Source of the DNA: Gibbula magus
Taxonomy: Eukaryota; Mollusca; Gastropoda; Trochida; Trochidae
Assembly (NCBI GenBank): GCA_936450465.1
Contig: OW388303.1
Coordinates: forward strand, 5,643,193 to 5,707,192
DNA length: 64,000 nucleotides
Direction of reading: 5' to 3'
Made by a program: the position numbers and the translations under genes
The notes under the pieces: model-generated
What the model was told of the DNA's origin: nothing
Seen by the model: only the letters and a program-made list of their open reading frames with translations
The model's database searches: none
In this document: positions 1 to 14,497 of the stretch, piece by piece
Layout: the number at the start of each line of letters is the position of its first letter
How positions within the stretch are numbered: the first letter of the stretch is position 1

Positions 1-356
1 GCAGAAATCACCAGAAAGATCTGTGTCCCATCTGATCAACAAGCCAACTCTCTGTGACAAGGACCTGGACGGCTGGTACAGATTTGCGGAAGGAGAAATT
101 GCAACATCCTGTGTACCTGAACACTATTGCAACACTAACACAATCTGGATGAGAGACAGAGTCCCAGCGTATGGTGATGGTATCCAATTGAGACATTTTT
201 GCGCAAGAATTCATTATCCAGGAATAGCGTCAACTTCTTGCTGTGATTATGGATTTTCCACAGAGGTGATCAATTGTGGAAACTACCTGGTGTACAATTT
301 CGACCCGTCGTTCCTTTACGACACTCAACTATCATGTCCACTTGTATATTGCACAG
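1..356 (+). CDS. D8C domain exon (first in window)
   Basis: Reads in frame from nt 2. It shows the D8C signature [12 protein letters not shown], then ATSCVP, HFC, a CC pair, NCG and a final CxxxYCTG, about nine cysteines in all. The donor is ACAG|GTACTG in phase 1. D8C domains occur in uromodulin, GP2, OIT3 and at the N-terminus of VWDE. The exon start may lie left of the window. Confidence 0.8.
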
Positions 357-3300
357 GTACTGTAAATATTTTCATTGTACAAGTAGATTGTTCAGAATGT
401 ATTATTAATGAAAGATGCACCATTTTAAGTAAGAGTTATTCGACTGTTGCACTTCAGCAGGAAACAACCTTACTACATGTTCACGGCAATTATAAACATA
501 GTTTCTAAGATTCTAAAACGTAATGTGTCGGCAGGCGTTCCTGTACCCCCAGCTACCATATTTATATTGTGGCATTCCTTGAGTTTCTTTATCGGAATGA
601 TTTGATCTCAGATCGCTCTAGCATGTGCTACAAAAATAAGTCGAATTCTGGTAAACAGAGAAATAAAGGTGAATCATGTCATTCGATTAGACGTTGCTTA
701 TGTAGGTAAAATGCAAACTGTTTTAAGAAAATGACTAATTTGACTAAGCCTTTATTTTGACTGAAACTGTAGGGGACGTTAGTGCTGTTTTGGGCCTTGA
801 TTGTAGGGTAGTTGAGGATTTATAGAGATGATTCTGTGATAGATATCATTAAACTTTCATTTAACAAAAAAGATGTTTGTTTATTTGGTGTGTTATAAAT
901 AATATGCATACGCTGCGGGTTGATACCTGTGAAAATTGAAATCACAGCTAAACAGCTGGTTATGATATCCGTCAACTATTAGTTACACTACAACTACTCC
1001 ATAACAAACACCTCGTCAAAACTATCGCAACATCCATTTGAAATTGAAACCAGAAAAATAGAGTTACAAGTGTTGACATTACAAGTGCATATCGAATATC
1101 TCGCATCATATGTGAGCATGACATCACAAATACATCTTATTCCGAGTCCACTCCTCACAGATAGGACCCGCCATGCCTGTTTAGCCTGGTGCCAAGCACG
1201 TGCTCGTTGGAATCTTAAGACGTGGAGAAGAATCCATTGGTCCTATGAAAGCCGGTTTTTACTTCATCATACAGGCGGGAGGGCACGTATTTGTAGGCAG
1301 ATAGGCTGGGGATATGGTCAGATGAACATTCAACCTGAAGTCTCATTCGGAGGTGGATTCATCATGATGTGGGAATGTTCCTATGAATGAAAGCTTGACC
1401 TAGTCACAGTTCCCGGTACTATGAATGGACAGAGGTACCAGAAACTGATCCTTGATGTTTCTGTAGTCCCTGATTTCGACAACCACACCTCTCACCACAC
1501 GTCAAATCTTCATGGACAATAATGCCAGACCACATCGTGCACAAGCCTTTGTTCAGCATTTCAAAAACAATGCCGTTCATACACTACCGTGGATAGCCAG
1601 AAGTCCAGACATTCAGACGTCTGGTGGCTAGCATGAGACTGCGTGTGGAAAATCTTATCCGAGCGCGAATAGGTTACCACATATTGAATTTACCAGTCAT
1701 TATGGACCTTGATAGTGTGTATAACATTTCTGTAATGTGAATTTTCTTATGTTTTTGTTGTAACGACCTCAGCAGCCATAATTATCTACCTTATTTTCCC
1801 ATTGATCTTAGTTTACAATCGCGTGCTACAATTAAACAATAAGTAGTGCCAAAATTCTGTTTTGCTTATTGTAGCTGAACCTTCACATTTGGCAATCTAA
1901 TCTAGTTACACCAATCTAGATCTCACTACCTTCTACTCCGTCCAAAAAGTATTGTAAAACGACCTCGAACGGGACAGAAACGGGCATCTTTTGTTTATAA
2001 CTTTACATACTACGATCCAAGTACGTTTACAGACGTTCTCTGAAAGTCCATCTAGTCTTCTCTGACAGTTGGTACCACCTTTAGATGGGATAATATTGCC
2101 CGTTTATTACGTTTTCAATCAGTTCAATCTCGTTATCACTCACTTAATATCAGTTCTCAACTAGACACATCTTGATTTTAAAAGTGCATTCATTGTGTTT
2201 CATAAAATTTGAATTGCCTTGAATCTCTTTTTTCGATAAAATAGCACAATTTATAACGTTTAGCATATGTGACCCCAATAACACAACGGATGTACCTTTA
2301 AGACGCAATTATCCGTTCTAAACCGTTTGTCTCCCGATCAACTCGTTTTCAGACAGTTCTTCTCGTTTAAACTAAGTTTTCAATTCGTTCGCAGGACGTT
2401 GTTCTTGTACCGCAATCACACCTTGGCCCCATTTATGTGATTGTGAAGTCTTCCGAAAGATATGTGTCCCATCTGATCAACAAGCCAACTCTCTGTGACA
2501 AGGACCTGGACGGCTGGTACAGATTTGAGCAAGGAGAAATTGCAACATCCTGTGTACCTAAAAACCATTGCAGTAAAAATACAATATGGATGAATGACAC
2601 CTTTCCAACAATTAGTGAAGGGATACAATTGAAGAAATTCTGCGGAAGAATTAATTTCTTTGGTTCGAATTCGTCTTCATGCTGTAACTACGACTTAACA
2701 ATTAGAGTAGTTAACTGTGGAGAATACATGACTTACGAAATTATCAGGTCACACCTTTCTGGAATGTTCGTGCAGTGTCCTGTTGCTTATTGTATAGGTA
2801 AGTCAGATTCCAAATTCATTTAAAACAAAGCATCACATTTGTCATGTTTAACGGAGCAAAACGTTAAAATGAAAATAAAATGAGTTGACTAACATTTGCT
2901 GTAGTAAAACTTAAAACCGTTAAAGCACTAACATATTGGGGAATCCATGACGCACATGTACAGCTTAACGTACAGCTTTCTGTCAACTGTTTTGGAACAA
3001 AGCATCAATTTATAGTTATTTCTTGAAACATTTTAATTTTTAAATCTTTAACATTACTCTTCCAGGTTAAACTCCGCCGAGACCGAGGTAATTCCTTGTA
3101 ACGCACACGGTGGATGCGTTGGTACCCACTCATGGACAAAGTGTAGCGTCGTCCACTCATAATTAAATAAACCATAAATTAATCAAGTCTCGGTGTTTAA
3201 TTTGTTATAAAGATTTGTCAAGGCATGGTAGTAAATGTAATTTAAAGGTGGTAAATTTTCATTCATAACGTCTTCAAAGACACACATTATGTATCATGTG

Positions 3301-6300
3301 TACTAGTATCTTAGCCTTTGAAACAAGATTAAATTACAAGTGTTATTACTAGCCAATTATTGCTCATTATTCGTTTATATCAAATGTGGAGACCAGATCC
3401 CTCACAGTGCATGAAGCACGAGATGAATCTTACATACATGGAGATTATTATCCGAGCAAGTGTGTTATATGACGTTTACGAAAGAAGTGTGAAATGTTTC
3501 TTTACCCGACATATCCCAGGGTAGCACATACATGTGCATGTGTCACAAGTGTGAAATGAGTTCCTTACACAACTTATTCGATTTGAATTGCGTAAAAATA
3601 GTTAGAAAACAGCCCACGTCTGATGAGGGGGATTGCTGCTGTGACGTCACGAAACATTATCGCATGACGTCACACCGCGAGCGGCTTGGCAAAAGTGAGA
3701 TATGCCCATGTACACAAATGAAATACATCGACATGGTTTATATTCCCCGCGTGGGTAATATATTCAATAACGCTTGTCAGTATATGCACATACATGCATT
3801 GTACATGGTCTGTATAAGTGCAGAAATGGTGCGTCAGTTGATAGATTTATTCTTACTTAAAACATGACAGCAATGTTTTGCTTAGGTGAGGAATTATTGC
3901 AAATCTGTATTGACAAATGCATTTTTACACACACTGTGGTTCCTTATTATATATTGTCAGTGTTATATACAAGTAAACTGTTTTCAAATTGAACAACCAA
4001 CGCAAGACAGGTGACAACTCTAATTGTTAGCCTTTTTCCCCAGGGGATTTCAGTTATTCTATCGGCGGTTCTGAAATGCTACGGGCTCTACTACCTAAAG
4101 TTAAAAACGTAACCTTCACTTTGTTATACTTCCGGTTATAATGTCTCATTTGGGAAATACAAAGTTTAGTGTATATGACGCCAGTCAATATTAAAATAGT
4201 CAATCTGGTCAGACCTGCAGCGTATTTACAGTGCAGTATGGCCTTTGTCATTTTCGCACAAACCATGTTAGATTATGATATTGCTTTCGCGATTTTGGTT
4301 TACGGTCATGTAACATGCAACGTATGCAGACTCCCGTTTTAAGTGTGTCCAAATCAAGTCATTGGGTCATTGCTTTTCACATAAAACAAAATAAAAATAA
4401 AAAGTATGAGATGAACCCCCTTCAAAATATATTAATCTGATAAATTCTGAAGGCGTGAAAATCGGGGGTCATCTCAAACTTGTCAATTTTGGGTTTTTTT
4501 TAATTGGTGTGAAAAGCAATGACCCAAGGGCCTGTGGTTAACATCTGTTCGGTGCCTTGATGTATATTTATCAAAATACACATATATATATTATATTTAA
4601 GAAATAGAATAAATGGCGTGCTTTATCGTTGATTAAAACATAGCAGGGAGCATAAAACACGAAGGGCGCAGCCCTGAGTGTTTTATGTTCTCGGCTATGT
4701 TTTATTCAACGATAAAGGACAACAACGAGTCTTCTATTTCTTATATGAGATGCCCTTAAACAGTTAATTGCCTTTGTATAAAAACCGCGGAGATATTATC
4801 TGTTTGTATAAAATATATTTTGAAAATATGAATCCCTCCCGTCATAGAACACATTCACTAACATTGAACAAAGTGACGTAAAGTATGACGTCATTTCCTA
4901 AGCGACGCTCTAACTGACGTGTAAAACCACGAGCATGTTTTATTGTCTCATAAAGCACGTTGTCGGTCCCATTGGCCGCCTGTGGTATATTGCCGTGGGT
5001 ATCTTATATTACAATTTAATGAATATTACAATATGTGAAGGTCAGTTCATATAGAATTCTTTTCATTTCAGAATTTACAGTGACGAGAAATTTGGACAAT
5101 GCTTTTAGTATTGAAAGTTTTTTTAACATGAATATTCGGAAAGATACATAAATATTCCAATATATACAGAGTTCTCATATTGGAAATAGCTAAACATTTG
5201 AAGAAATAATGGAATTCAACAATCCACTATAATCAAACTACGGAAGCGTATTAGTGCCATGATAGTAAAATTAGACCTATAGTATCGGGCAAAAAATGAA
5301 GACAGCTTTTAATTCAAATCCTTAATTTAATTTTTGACATACATGTAGGTTTATGAAAATTGCCACATATGTAGATAATCTATTTACAAATTGTTTAAAA
5401 TAGGACTATAGCCAGTCAGGCCGCTGTTTCGCTCCAAACACTATTTTATCTGTCGAGATATGGAATAAACCAGATCGTCTTTGAGTTCCTCAGATAGCTT
5501 GATCCACTTTACATGACTGATTCGTTTCTAATCTGCAATATATTTTGCTTCTAACTAATCAAGCGTGTCCTTGACAATTTGTTAAACATTTTCAACGTGG
5601 TTCAGATCTGGTGAAACAGCAAGAAAAGTATACTCTGCATGTCATTTCACGAAATTCATGTTTTGGTGTGCGCATAAGTGCAAACACAGTCATAGTCTTG
5701 TTGTATAACAAACAAATGTCCACTTTATTCAGTATTTAAACCCGGCACACTCATTTGTAAAAGTTGATAGTACTTCCTCTAATCAATGCGACCTGTAATT
5801 TTAAAGAACGGCGTTAAACCTAATTTTCCAATCTCATCCATGACATCTGAAACAGCAAAAACTTTGATTCCGGCTTGCGCTGGAAACTCACTGCAACTTG
5901 AAATCTGACAATAAGTCTATATGATGATTCTCTGAGTTAACCCCGATGTTTTCTAACTTTCTAACTTTCTAACTGATTTCAACCCTTTTTCTAGTCCATA
6001 TTTTGCCCCCGTTTTCAACATCACGTAGATAACTAGGAAGTCGTCTGCTTCAGCGTCGTCATGTGACACTACCATACAACAGGGGAGGTAATGGTGAGAA
6101 CATCATACCAATGTCAGAAATGCAGAGTATTAACAAATCATGTTCAAAAACACTGAGGGGCAACGCAAAAACTACTTTTTGAAATTTGTCTCATTTTTTT
6201 TGCTCTATACTATATTATGACTTAACCTGTCCAACGTAGCAGATGCGATAAAAATTGAAATTTCGAAGAGCAAACTTGATGTTTTAAATGTGATATTGTT

Positions 6301-9300
6301 CACCTGTAAGTGTTATGAAGGGTATATTGTCTTTCCGTTACAAGCTATAGTACTGCTCCCTTACGGTCTCTTTCGTTAGTGGCAGTTTGCGAATAAACTG
6401 TTATAGGTACTTTCAACTAATTTGACAACCTCAAACTGTGTTAAGCATTTGGATGGGGCCTGGTATGGGTTGAAAACAGGACAAAAGTATTTTTTGCTTA
6501 AATGAGTTACATTCTTATTTATTTTCTATTTTCATTAGCCTTACTACTTGGCCCCAGGTTGTTTAAAATTAACCAATCATCACAAAAAGTTAACTTTGAG
6601 TAAGCACATACTTCAGACCTGATAAAGGAGTAAGCACATACTTCGAATCCCCATTTCTGTGCACAGTTACGAAGTCGTTCTAATGACGACATGTTATAAA
6701 TGACAATTAGAACAATTGAGGTAGATATTTTAATTAGTCACTTCAGATGATCAACTTACCCATTTGGTCTATAAACTTGTCAACAAATATTAGGGATATT
6801 GGAAGTTTTATGATTGACATTTCATCAATCATGTCTAAATGTGTAAATAAATCAATTTTCAAAATTTATAAATTTACATTCATCTCTAACTATTTTCTGC
6901 AGTATATAACCTCAAGAGTACAAACAATCATTAAAGGTACATGTAGTTATGTTGTATTCGTGTTGGAAGCTGAGATCCTTTATTGTTAAGGATTGTTTAA
7001 GTGATGTCGTGTAACAAATGTCCAACACATACACAAGAGTAATGACCGAAGATTTTCATTTCACAGAAATATTGACTGTACTTGAATTATTTAAGGTTTA
7101 CAAAACTGATATTCCGAAACATAAATAGAGAAACCCTCATCATATTGTGTTTTGCAACAATGTAGAGTTTTACCCTGAACTATTAAGTTATATCATCATT
7201 TTAAAAATAATTGTTCATTGCAAATTAAAGCTTTTTCACGATCATATGTACACATATCATATATACGACACATAACATACATCCAACTTCCTGTTATTAC
7301 ATATACATGCGTTTAAAACTATTATGAAACACGCCAGATGTTGTTAAATGGTCCAGGTTTTATAGATAGTATCTCCTACATAGGAGGTGCTATGTCCTAC
7401 GTAGGAGATACTAAATCATACATAGGAGATACGATGTACCTACGTAGGAAATACTAAGTCTTACAGGGAGATTGTATGATACAATAATTGTCATCTTAAC
7501 TTACATTATGCTTTCCTAATACCTTTGAATGGGGGTAAGTAAGTTTATGTATATAAAATACCTAATTGAAATCAACCTTAAAAACTATGCAAAAGCCAAA
7601 ATGATATTCATAAACCTTCTTATTAATAATGAAAGGAAATTTATAAGCCTTACACATATTTCTCAATCTAACAAGTGTAAGAATAGCAGGTGCGTTGCCA
7701 AGAGCTGCCTGCAGTTCATCTTGTACCTGTCATAAACATGCTTATCAGAGGAGGTCAATGTAGGTAATGTAGACTTCACTCTTATCTAGGTCAATGTTCT
7801 TATTTCAGAAAATTGCTGACGGAATGGAGCTCTACCACTTTGTCTTCCTGTTGGCCCACCTCATTACAGGCTTGTTTATTTTATAATCAATATGTCAATA
7901 CTTCTTATAGGAATGTCATACACATGGGCATAAATCATTCATTTTTGATTCAAAGATTTTCTATTTTTAATTCTAAAATGTTAATTTTGTAAATATTAAT
8001 TCCATAAATTACAACGATGTATTATGTACAACGAAGCTTTGGAATATTTTAAATTTTCGGTTATCGCAAACGACAAACAGAAACGTAAATCATATTTCCA
8101 TTTCATCTTCTATAATTCAGGTAGTTGCTTTCTACTGCTGGATGGACCTCCCCAGTGTCAGAATCATAAGATTGTGAAGAAATCACCAGAAAGATCTGTG
8201 TCCCATCTCATCAACAACCCAACTCTCTGTGACAAGGACCTTGACGGCTGGTACAGATTTGAGCAAGGGGAAATTGCAACATCCTGTGTACCAGAAAACC
8301 ATTGCAACAAAAATAGAATATGGATGGATGACACCTTTCCAGCAAAGAGTGAAGGGATACAAACGAAGAACTTCTGTGGCAAAGTTGAGTTCTTTGGCGT
8401 GAAACCAAATTCATGCTGCAACTACAACTTTACCGTCAACGTGGCAAACTGTGGGGACTTCATGATCTATGAATTTATCAACTCTCATCTTTCTGGAATT
8501 TTCGTGGAGTGTCCTGTTGCTTATTGTACAGGTAGGTAAATGCTTTTAAGGTGACGTAACAAAGTTGTCATTTTAACGAGACAAACATGTGGAATGTAAA
8601 TGAGATAATAGTGAACATTTATACGTCATAACCATCATGTTTAATACATTAATTCAATCATTCCCTGGCGATTTGTTTTGAGATGTGCTCAGAGGTGTTC
8701 AGTGTTTACACTTAAACGTAATAAGAATGATTTTGGATGATAAATCAAATAAAGCAACACTTGTAGATAAAAGTAACTTTATCAACCCACGTTGATCTAT
8801 TTGCCATCAGAAGACACTTGCGTGAAATTCTCTATATATTTCAACTAAAGTATTTAACAATACAACACATTTCACAAATCCCAAATAATAACAATATAAT
8901 GAAAATTTATTGAGGACCTTTCACCCTCGATTCAACGAGCAGGTAAACCCGATGCATAGAGAATACTCCATGACCTTCAACACCGAATACCATTTCTCAT
9001 CAAACACGATTGTGATTTGGTATGACACTATATACACTATATATTTGGTGTTATAAACACATTATTACGTTTTTCTTTCTCGATATCTTACACGAAATGT
9101 TGTTTTTACAAAAAATAGATATGTAAATATACAATGTAAATATTGACAGAATAAACTTTTATTCTCATCTTACACTCTCACTATGACGACTGCCACTACT
9201 TTTCATATCCTATTAATTTCCGTTTTGTTCATGACGTTAGGTGTGAAATGTTTATCCAGTAAATAGTATATCACAAAGTCCTTTCACAGATACCATACCG

Positions 9301-9826
9301 ATAATCACAAGTACCCAGCTCAAGGGTCCTCACAAGACAAAGGATGGCTTCCAGTTCACGTGCTCCTTTGACTATGAGGCAACCAATGAAACCGATGGAA
9401 TAGATTTTGAAGTAAAGTGGCTGTTCGGTAACGATGTAGCTGCAAGGAAAGTGGTACCTGCCAGTAAACACGTTACATCAGTCACATCAAACCAGAGATT
9501 ATGGGTGGATCGTTTTGGAGAAAGTGTACGTTCGTTAATTAAAACGTTTTCTTTAGCATCTTAAATGTCCTATTCTTCTGCTCGGATTTATAACCGCAGA
9601 AACCTTAATCGGTCAATTTTTCACTAAAGCAATTTAATAGGTCAACCATACCATATTTCTGATAATACCTGTAACTGACATTCCTCATGGTAGTTGAAAC
9701 TGTTCGATGGGTGAACTTTAAAATGTGTGACCCAATTATGTTTGACTCACAGGAACTCGATATCGTCAAAAAACTGTACATGTAGGTAAAACGAATGTAA
9801 AAAATATACATCCTATGTATTTCGAG

Positions 9827-9901
<75 letters not shown>

Positions 9902-12900
9902 CACTGAACAACAAAAGAAACGTCATACTTTTTAAAAAATATTTTCTTTACACACGATATTAATATCATGTGTTTTTCACTCATTTTCAAGATAATGTGG
10001 TGTTCGGGAGGTGTAGTAAACAGGCATGACAACAAAATTTTGATATCATTGAATTAAATCGATGGTATGAAATTTTCATCTTCTGTTGACGATGGTGATG
10101 CTCGCGGACGCACCTTTTTCAAAAGCATGATGCACGTGCAAAGCCTTCTCACATTGGGTATAAAAGGCACCCAAAATGTATAGTCTCATTTGTTTCATGA
10201 ACGCAGCGAGCATGCCAAGACTTACACAAAACCAACGAGAACAAGCCATCGGACGTCTTCAACCTGGTCAACGTCCAAGGGTGATTGCTAATGACTTCCA
10301 CTGCAGTATCCGGACTATTGAGTGGTTGAGGGAGCGGCACAATGCCACAAACACCACAGATGACCTTCCCCGCAGTTGTAGACTGACAGTGACAACACCC
10401 CGCCAAGATCGACACCTACGTCGGGACCACTTGTTGGATCGCTTTCGCAGGGCAGCGGAATCGGCTCGCCAGACCATAGCTACTCACCAACGACCCATAA
10501 GTGCACAGGCAGTTCGCCGCCGACTGAGAAATTTCAACTTGACTTGTCGGCGTCCGGCTTGGGTTGCTATTCTAACAGTTCGACATCGACGGCAACGTCT
10601 GCAGTGGGCACAACAACGACAACACTGGCGCTATCAACAGTGGAGGGGTGTTGTCTTCTCCGACGAAAGTCGGTATTGCATATCTGTTGCGGATGGCAGA
10701 GCAAGGGTGTGGAGAAGAAGAGGTGAACGTTTTCGTGACGGGTGTGTTGTGGAGAGAGACCCATGGTATGGGGAGGAATAGCGCTGAATCAGAAACTGGG
10801 ACCCTTGGTTTTCCAGAACATCCGTCCAGGTCGCGGCAATGGAGTAACTGCTACATCGATCAAGCTTTAAGACCCCACGTTTTGCCTCACTTCGTCCGAC
10901 ATCCGAATCATCTGTTCCAACATGACAACGCCCGTCCCCATAAGTAGTAGGGACACTACCGGTTTGAGCGCACTTTTTCTAAGGCATTTTCTATAGGGAA
11001 ATAGATATCCACGCAGCGTATCCACACAATGATTCAAATCACAGGAAATCCCCATCTATTAATAGTATCTGATGTCATCTCCCTACGACAAGCTTGGACA
11101 TGCTGAGTTATCTCTCTCGTGATTGGTTGAAACTTAATCCGCGAAGTATGTGAAATCCCCATCTATTAATAGTATCTGATGTCATCTCCCTACGACAAGC
11201 CTGGACGTGTTGAGCTATCTCTCTTGTGATTGGTTGAAATTTGATCCGCGAAGTATTTGATAGGCATGTTCACACATGTTACTTTCTTTGAATGCCAACA
11301 TGTCTGGACATGTTGATATTTATCCGCAAAGTATCATTACCACTATAAATAAGCCAACTTTTCGAACTGCATATCACTTCTCAGCTGCAACTTGACCTGG
11401 ACACACCACTCACAAGAATCAGATTTCTTGAGATTTTTCTCTTTCATTCGGTGAGTTGTTTATGCAAGTACAAGGAATATGAGCAAGAGTTAAACTTTAC
11501 AGATATTGACTTTCCTGTCAAGATGGCTGATATGCCCAAGTTTGAGTCTCTTAATCAAGTTTCTATCAACGTGTTCGGTTAAGAAAAAGGACAAGTTTTT
11601 CCATTACATATTACAAAACAACAGTTGGAGAAACATGTCAATCTTCTCTTCATCTCTGATGGCAAGAAGACTCACTATTGTTGGATCAAGAATTTAAATC
11701 GTCTCTTGTTTGATCAGAAAACTTATGATCATAGGCACTATTTCTGCTCCTACTGTCTCCACGGGTTCACCAAAGAAAGGCTTCTCAATGACCACATTCC
11801 CTATTGTCAATCTCATGGTCCTCAGAAGATTGAACTCCCCAAGGAAGAGAACAAGTGGCTCCACTTTAAGGATGTTAGGAAACAATTGAAAGTCCCCTAT
11901 ATCATCTACGCAGATTTTGAATCCCTCCAAGTCCCAATCTCCAGCTGCTCCAAGGATCCCAACTTTTCTTCAACTGAAAAGCTCACGAAACACGTGCCAT
12001 GTGGATTTTCATACAAAGTAGTAGGTCTCACACAAGATCAATGTCAACAACCTGTGGTCTACAGAGGAACTGATGCAGCAGATAAGTTTGTCGAGGCGAT
12101 GGTCAAAGAACAGAAGAGATTGAGAAGAGATTCAAAGAAATCAAAGCATTAGCCATGACGGGACGAGACTGGCAAAACTTCAAAACAGCTACACAGTGTC
12201 ATATTTGTTCTCAACCTTTAGGTCAGGATCGAGTTCGGGACCATTGTCACGTGACCAGTAACTTTCGTGGAGCAGCACACATTGTTTGCAATATCAGCTA
12301 TAAATTTACGTTGTAGAATACCAGTTGTTCTGCACAACCTGAAAAATTATGATTCGCATATCATCATGCAAGCCATCGGTAAAGTTCAGAACAAGAATAT
12401 TAACTGTATCCCCAACAATATGGAGAAGTACATTTCCTTCTCTTTAGGATGCATGGACTTTATAAACTCATTTCAATTCATGCCCTCATCCCTCGAAAAG
12501 CTGGTCACCAATCTAACCAAAGAGGGCTCCTCCAAATTTCATCATATGGGACAACAGTTTGGAGTCGACAGACTCCCCTTGCTATTGAGGAAACAGGTGT
12601 ACCCCTACAAATACTTGGACTCCGTGGCTAGGTTTACAGAAACTGTCCTACCATCAATAGCCTTCTACAGCACTCTGTCCGGAAAGACCATTTCAGCTGA
12701 AGACTATCAGCTTGCTCAACTTGTATGGGAGGTTTTTGGAATACGAGACTTGGGCCAGTATCATGACCTCTACGTCTTGACAGATGTGCTGGCTCTTTCA
12801 GACGTGTTCGAAAATTTCAGAAATATATGTTTAGACGCATACCATTTAGACCCAGCCCACTTTTACACCAGTCCAGGATTAGCCTGGCAGGCTGCTCTCA

Positions 12901-14457
12901 AGATGACAAACGTTCAGCTCGAGCTTCTCACGGATATTGACATGCATCTGTTCATCGAACAAGGATTGCGTGGAGGTATTTCTATGATCTCCCACCGCCA
13001 CGCCAAGTCTAACCATCCTGGAGTTCCTGATTACAACCCTAACATGCCTAACAAACACATTATGTATTTGGATGCCAACAACCTATATGGCTGGGCTATT
13101 TCTCAAGCTCTCCCCGTCTCTGGTTTTGAATGGATAAACGAATTACCCAACATTGATCAAGTACCAGACGACGCTCCAGAAGGGTTCATCGCTGAAGTGG
13201 ACATGGATATAGGAAAAGAATATCATGATAAGTTAAACGAATACCCTTTGGCCCCCGAGAAACTAAAGGTCACGGAGGACATGCTCTCACCATATGCAAC
13301 TCAACTGTTAGAAGAGTTGGGTGTGAAAGGAACCAGCACGGAAAAGCTTGTTCCCAACCTACAATCTAAAGAGAGATATGTGGTCCACTATAGAAATCTA
13401 AAGTTTTACCTCTCAATGGGTATGCAAGTCACCAAGGTTCATCGAGTGTTGAAATTCAAACAGGAACCATGGTTGAAGCCATACATTCACTTTAACACAG
13501 AGATGAGGAAGCAGGCCAAGAACGAGTTTGAGAAAGATTTCTTCAAACTTATGAATAACTCGGTTTTTGGTAAAACTATGGAAAACCTGCGGAAGAGAGT
13601 CGACATTAAGTTGGTTCAAGGTGAGAAGAGAGCTCAGAAACTAATCACCAAACCCTCATTCCACGCCTTCCGCATCTTTAATGAAGATCTGGTGGCTATC
13701 CACATGTTGAAGCAAAAACTGTATCTCAACAGACCTATCTATGTAGGATTCTCGATATTGGACATCTCCAAGATCTTGATGTACGACTTCAATTATAACT
13801 ACATCAAGAACAGATATGGCCCTAATGCCCAGTTACTTTTTACTGATACTGATTCTCTCTGCTACTCTATCCAAACTGAGAACATCTATGAAGACATGGC
13901 TGAGGACCAACATCTGTTTGATTTCTCTGACTACCCCTCTGACCATGATCTGCACAACTCAGAGAACAAGAAGGTTCTGGGAAAAATGAAGGATGAGACT
14001 CATGGTCTTCCAATCTACGAATTTGTGGGTCTCAAATCGAAAATGTATTCTCTCATCCATGAAGTGAAGGATAAAGAGACTGCTGCAATATCATTGGTGG
14101 AAATGAAAACGGCCAAGGGTATCAAGAAGTCTGTTGTTAAACATCATACAAAGCATGAACATTATAAACAGTGCTTGTTTGAGAAGACTTGTCATAGGAC
14201 ACAAATGACTCAGATCAGGAGCTACGGACACGAGCTTTATAACATTCAGCTCAACAAACTAGGACTTAGCCCTTTTGATGACAAGCGATACCTGCTGGAA
14301 GATGGAATCAGCAGCTTGGCTTATGGACATTGGAGGATTGGTCAACTCTTAAAGAAGTAAAGAACTTTTCAAAACCGTCCAACATGAAATGTCATTTAAA
14401 TAAACCATCACCACCACCACCACCACCACCACCACCACCACCACCACCACCACCACC

Positions 14458-14497
<40 letters not shown>

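Larger units (their letters stand above)
2798..8120 (+). other. 5.3-kb intron without recognised gene
   Basis: AT-rich intron sequence. It holds two foldback elements (4362-4527, 4621-4717) and a cluster of short palindromic repeats (7358-7470). The open frames here are short and of low complexity; I recognise no protein in them. Confidence 0.55.

Noticed and set aside
3532..3867. 111-codon open frame in the D8C intron
   Set aside because: No domain, splice context or repeat support; length is unremarkable for this sequence.
10149..10764. Several minus-strand frames over the Tc1 transposase
   Set aside because: Shadows of the plus-strand transposase, whose motifs are clear.
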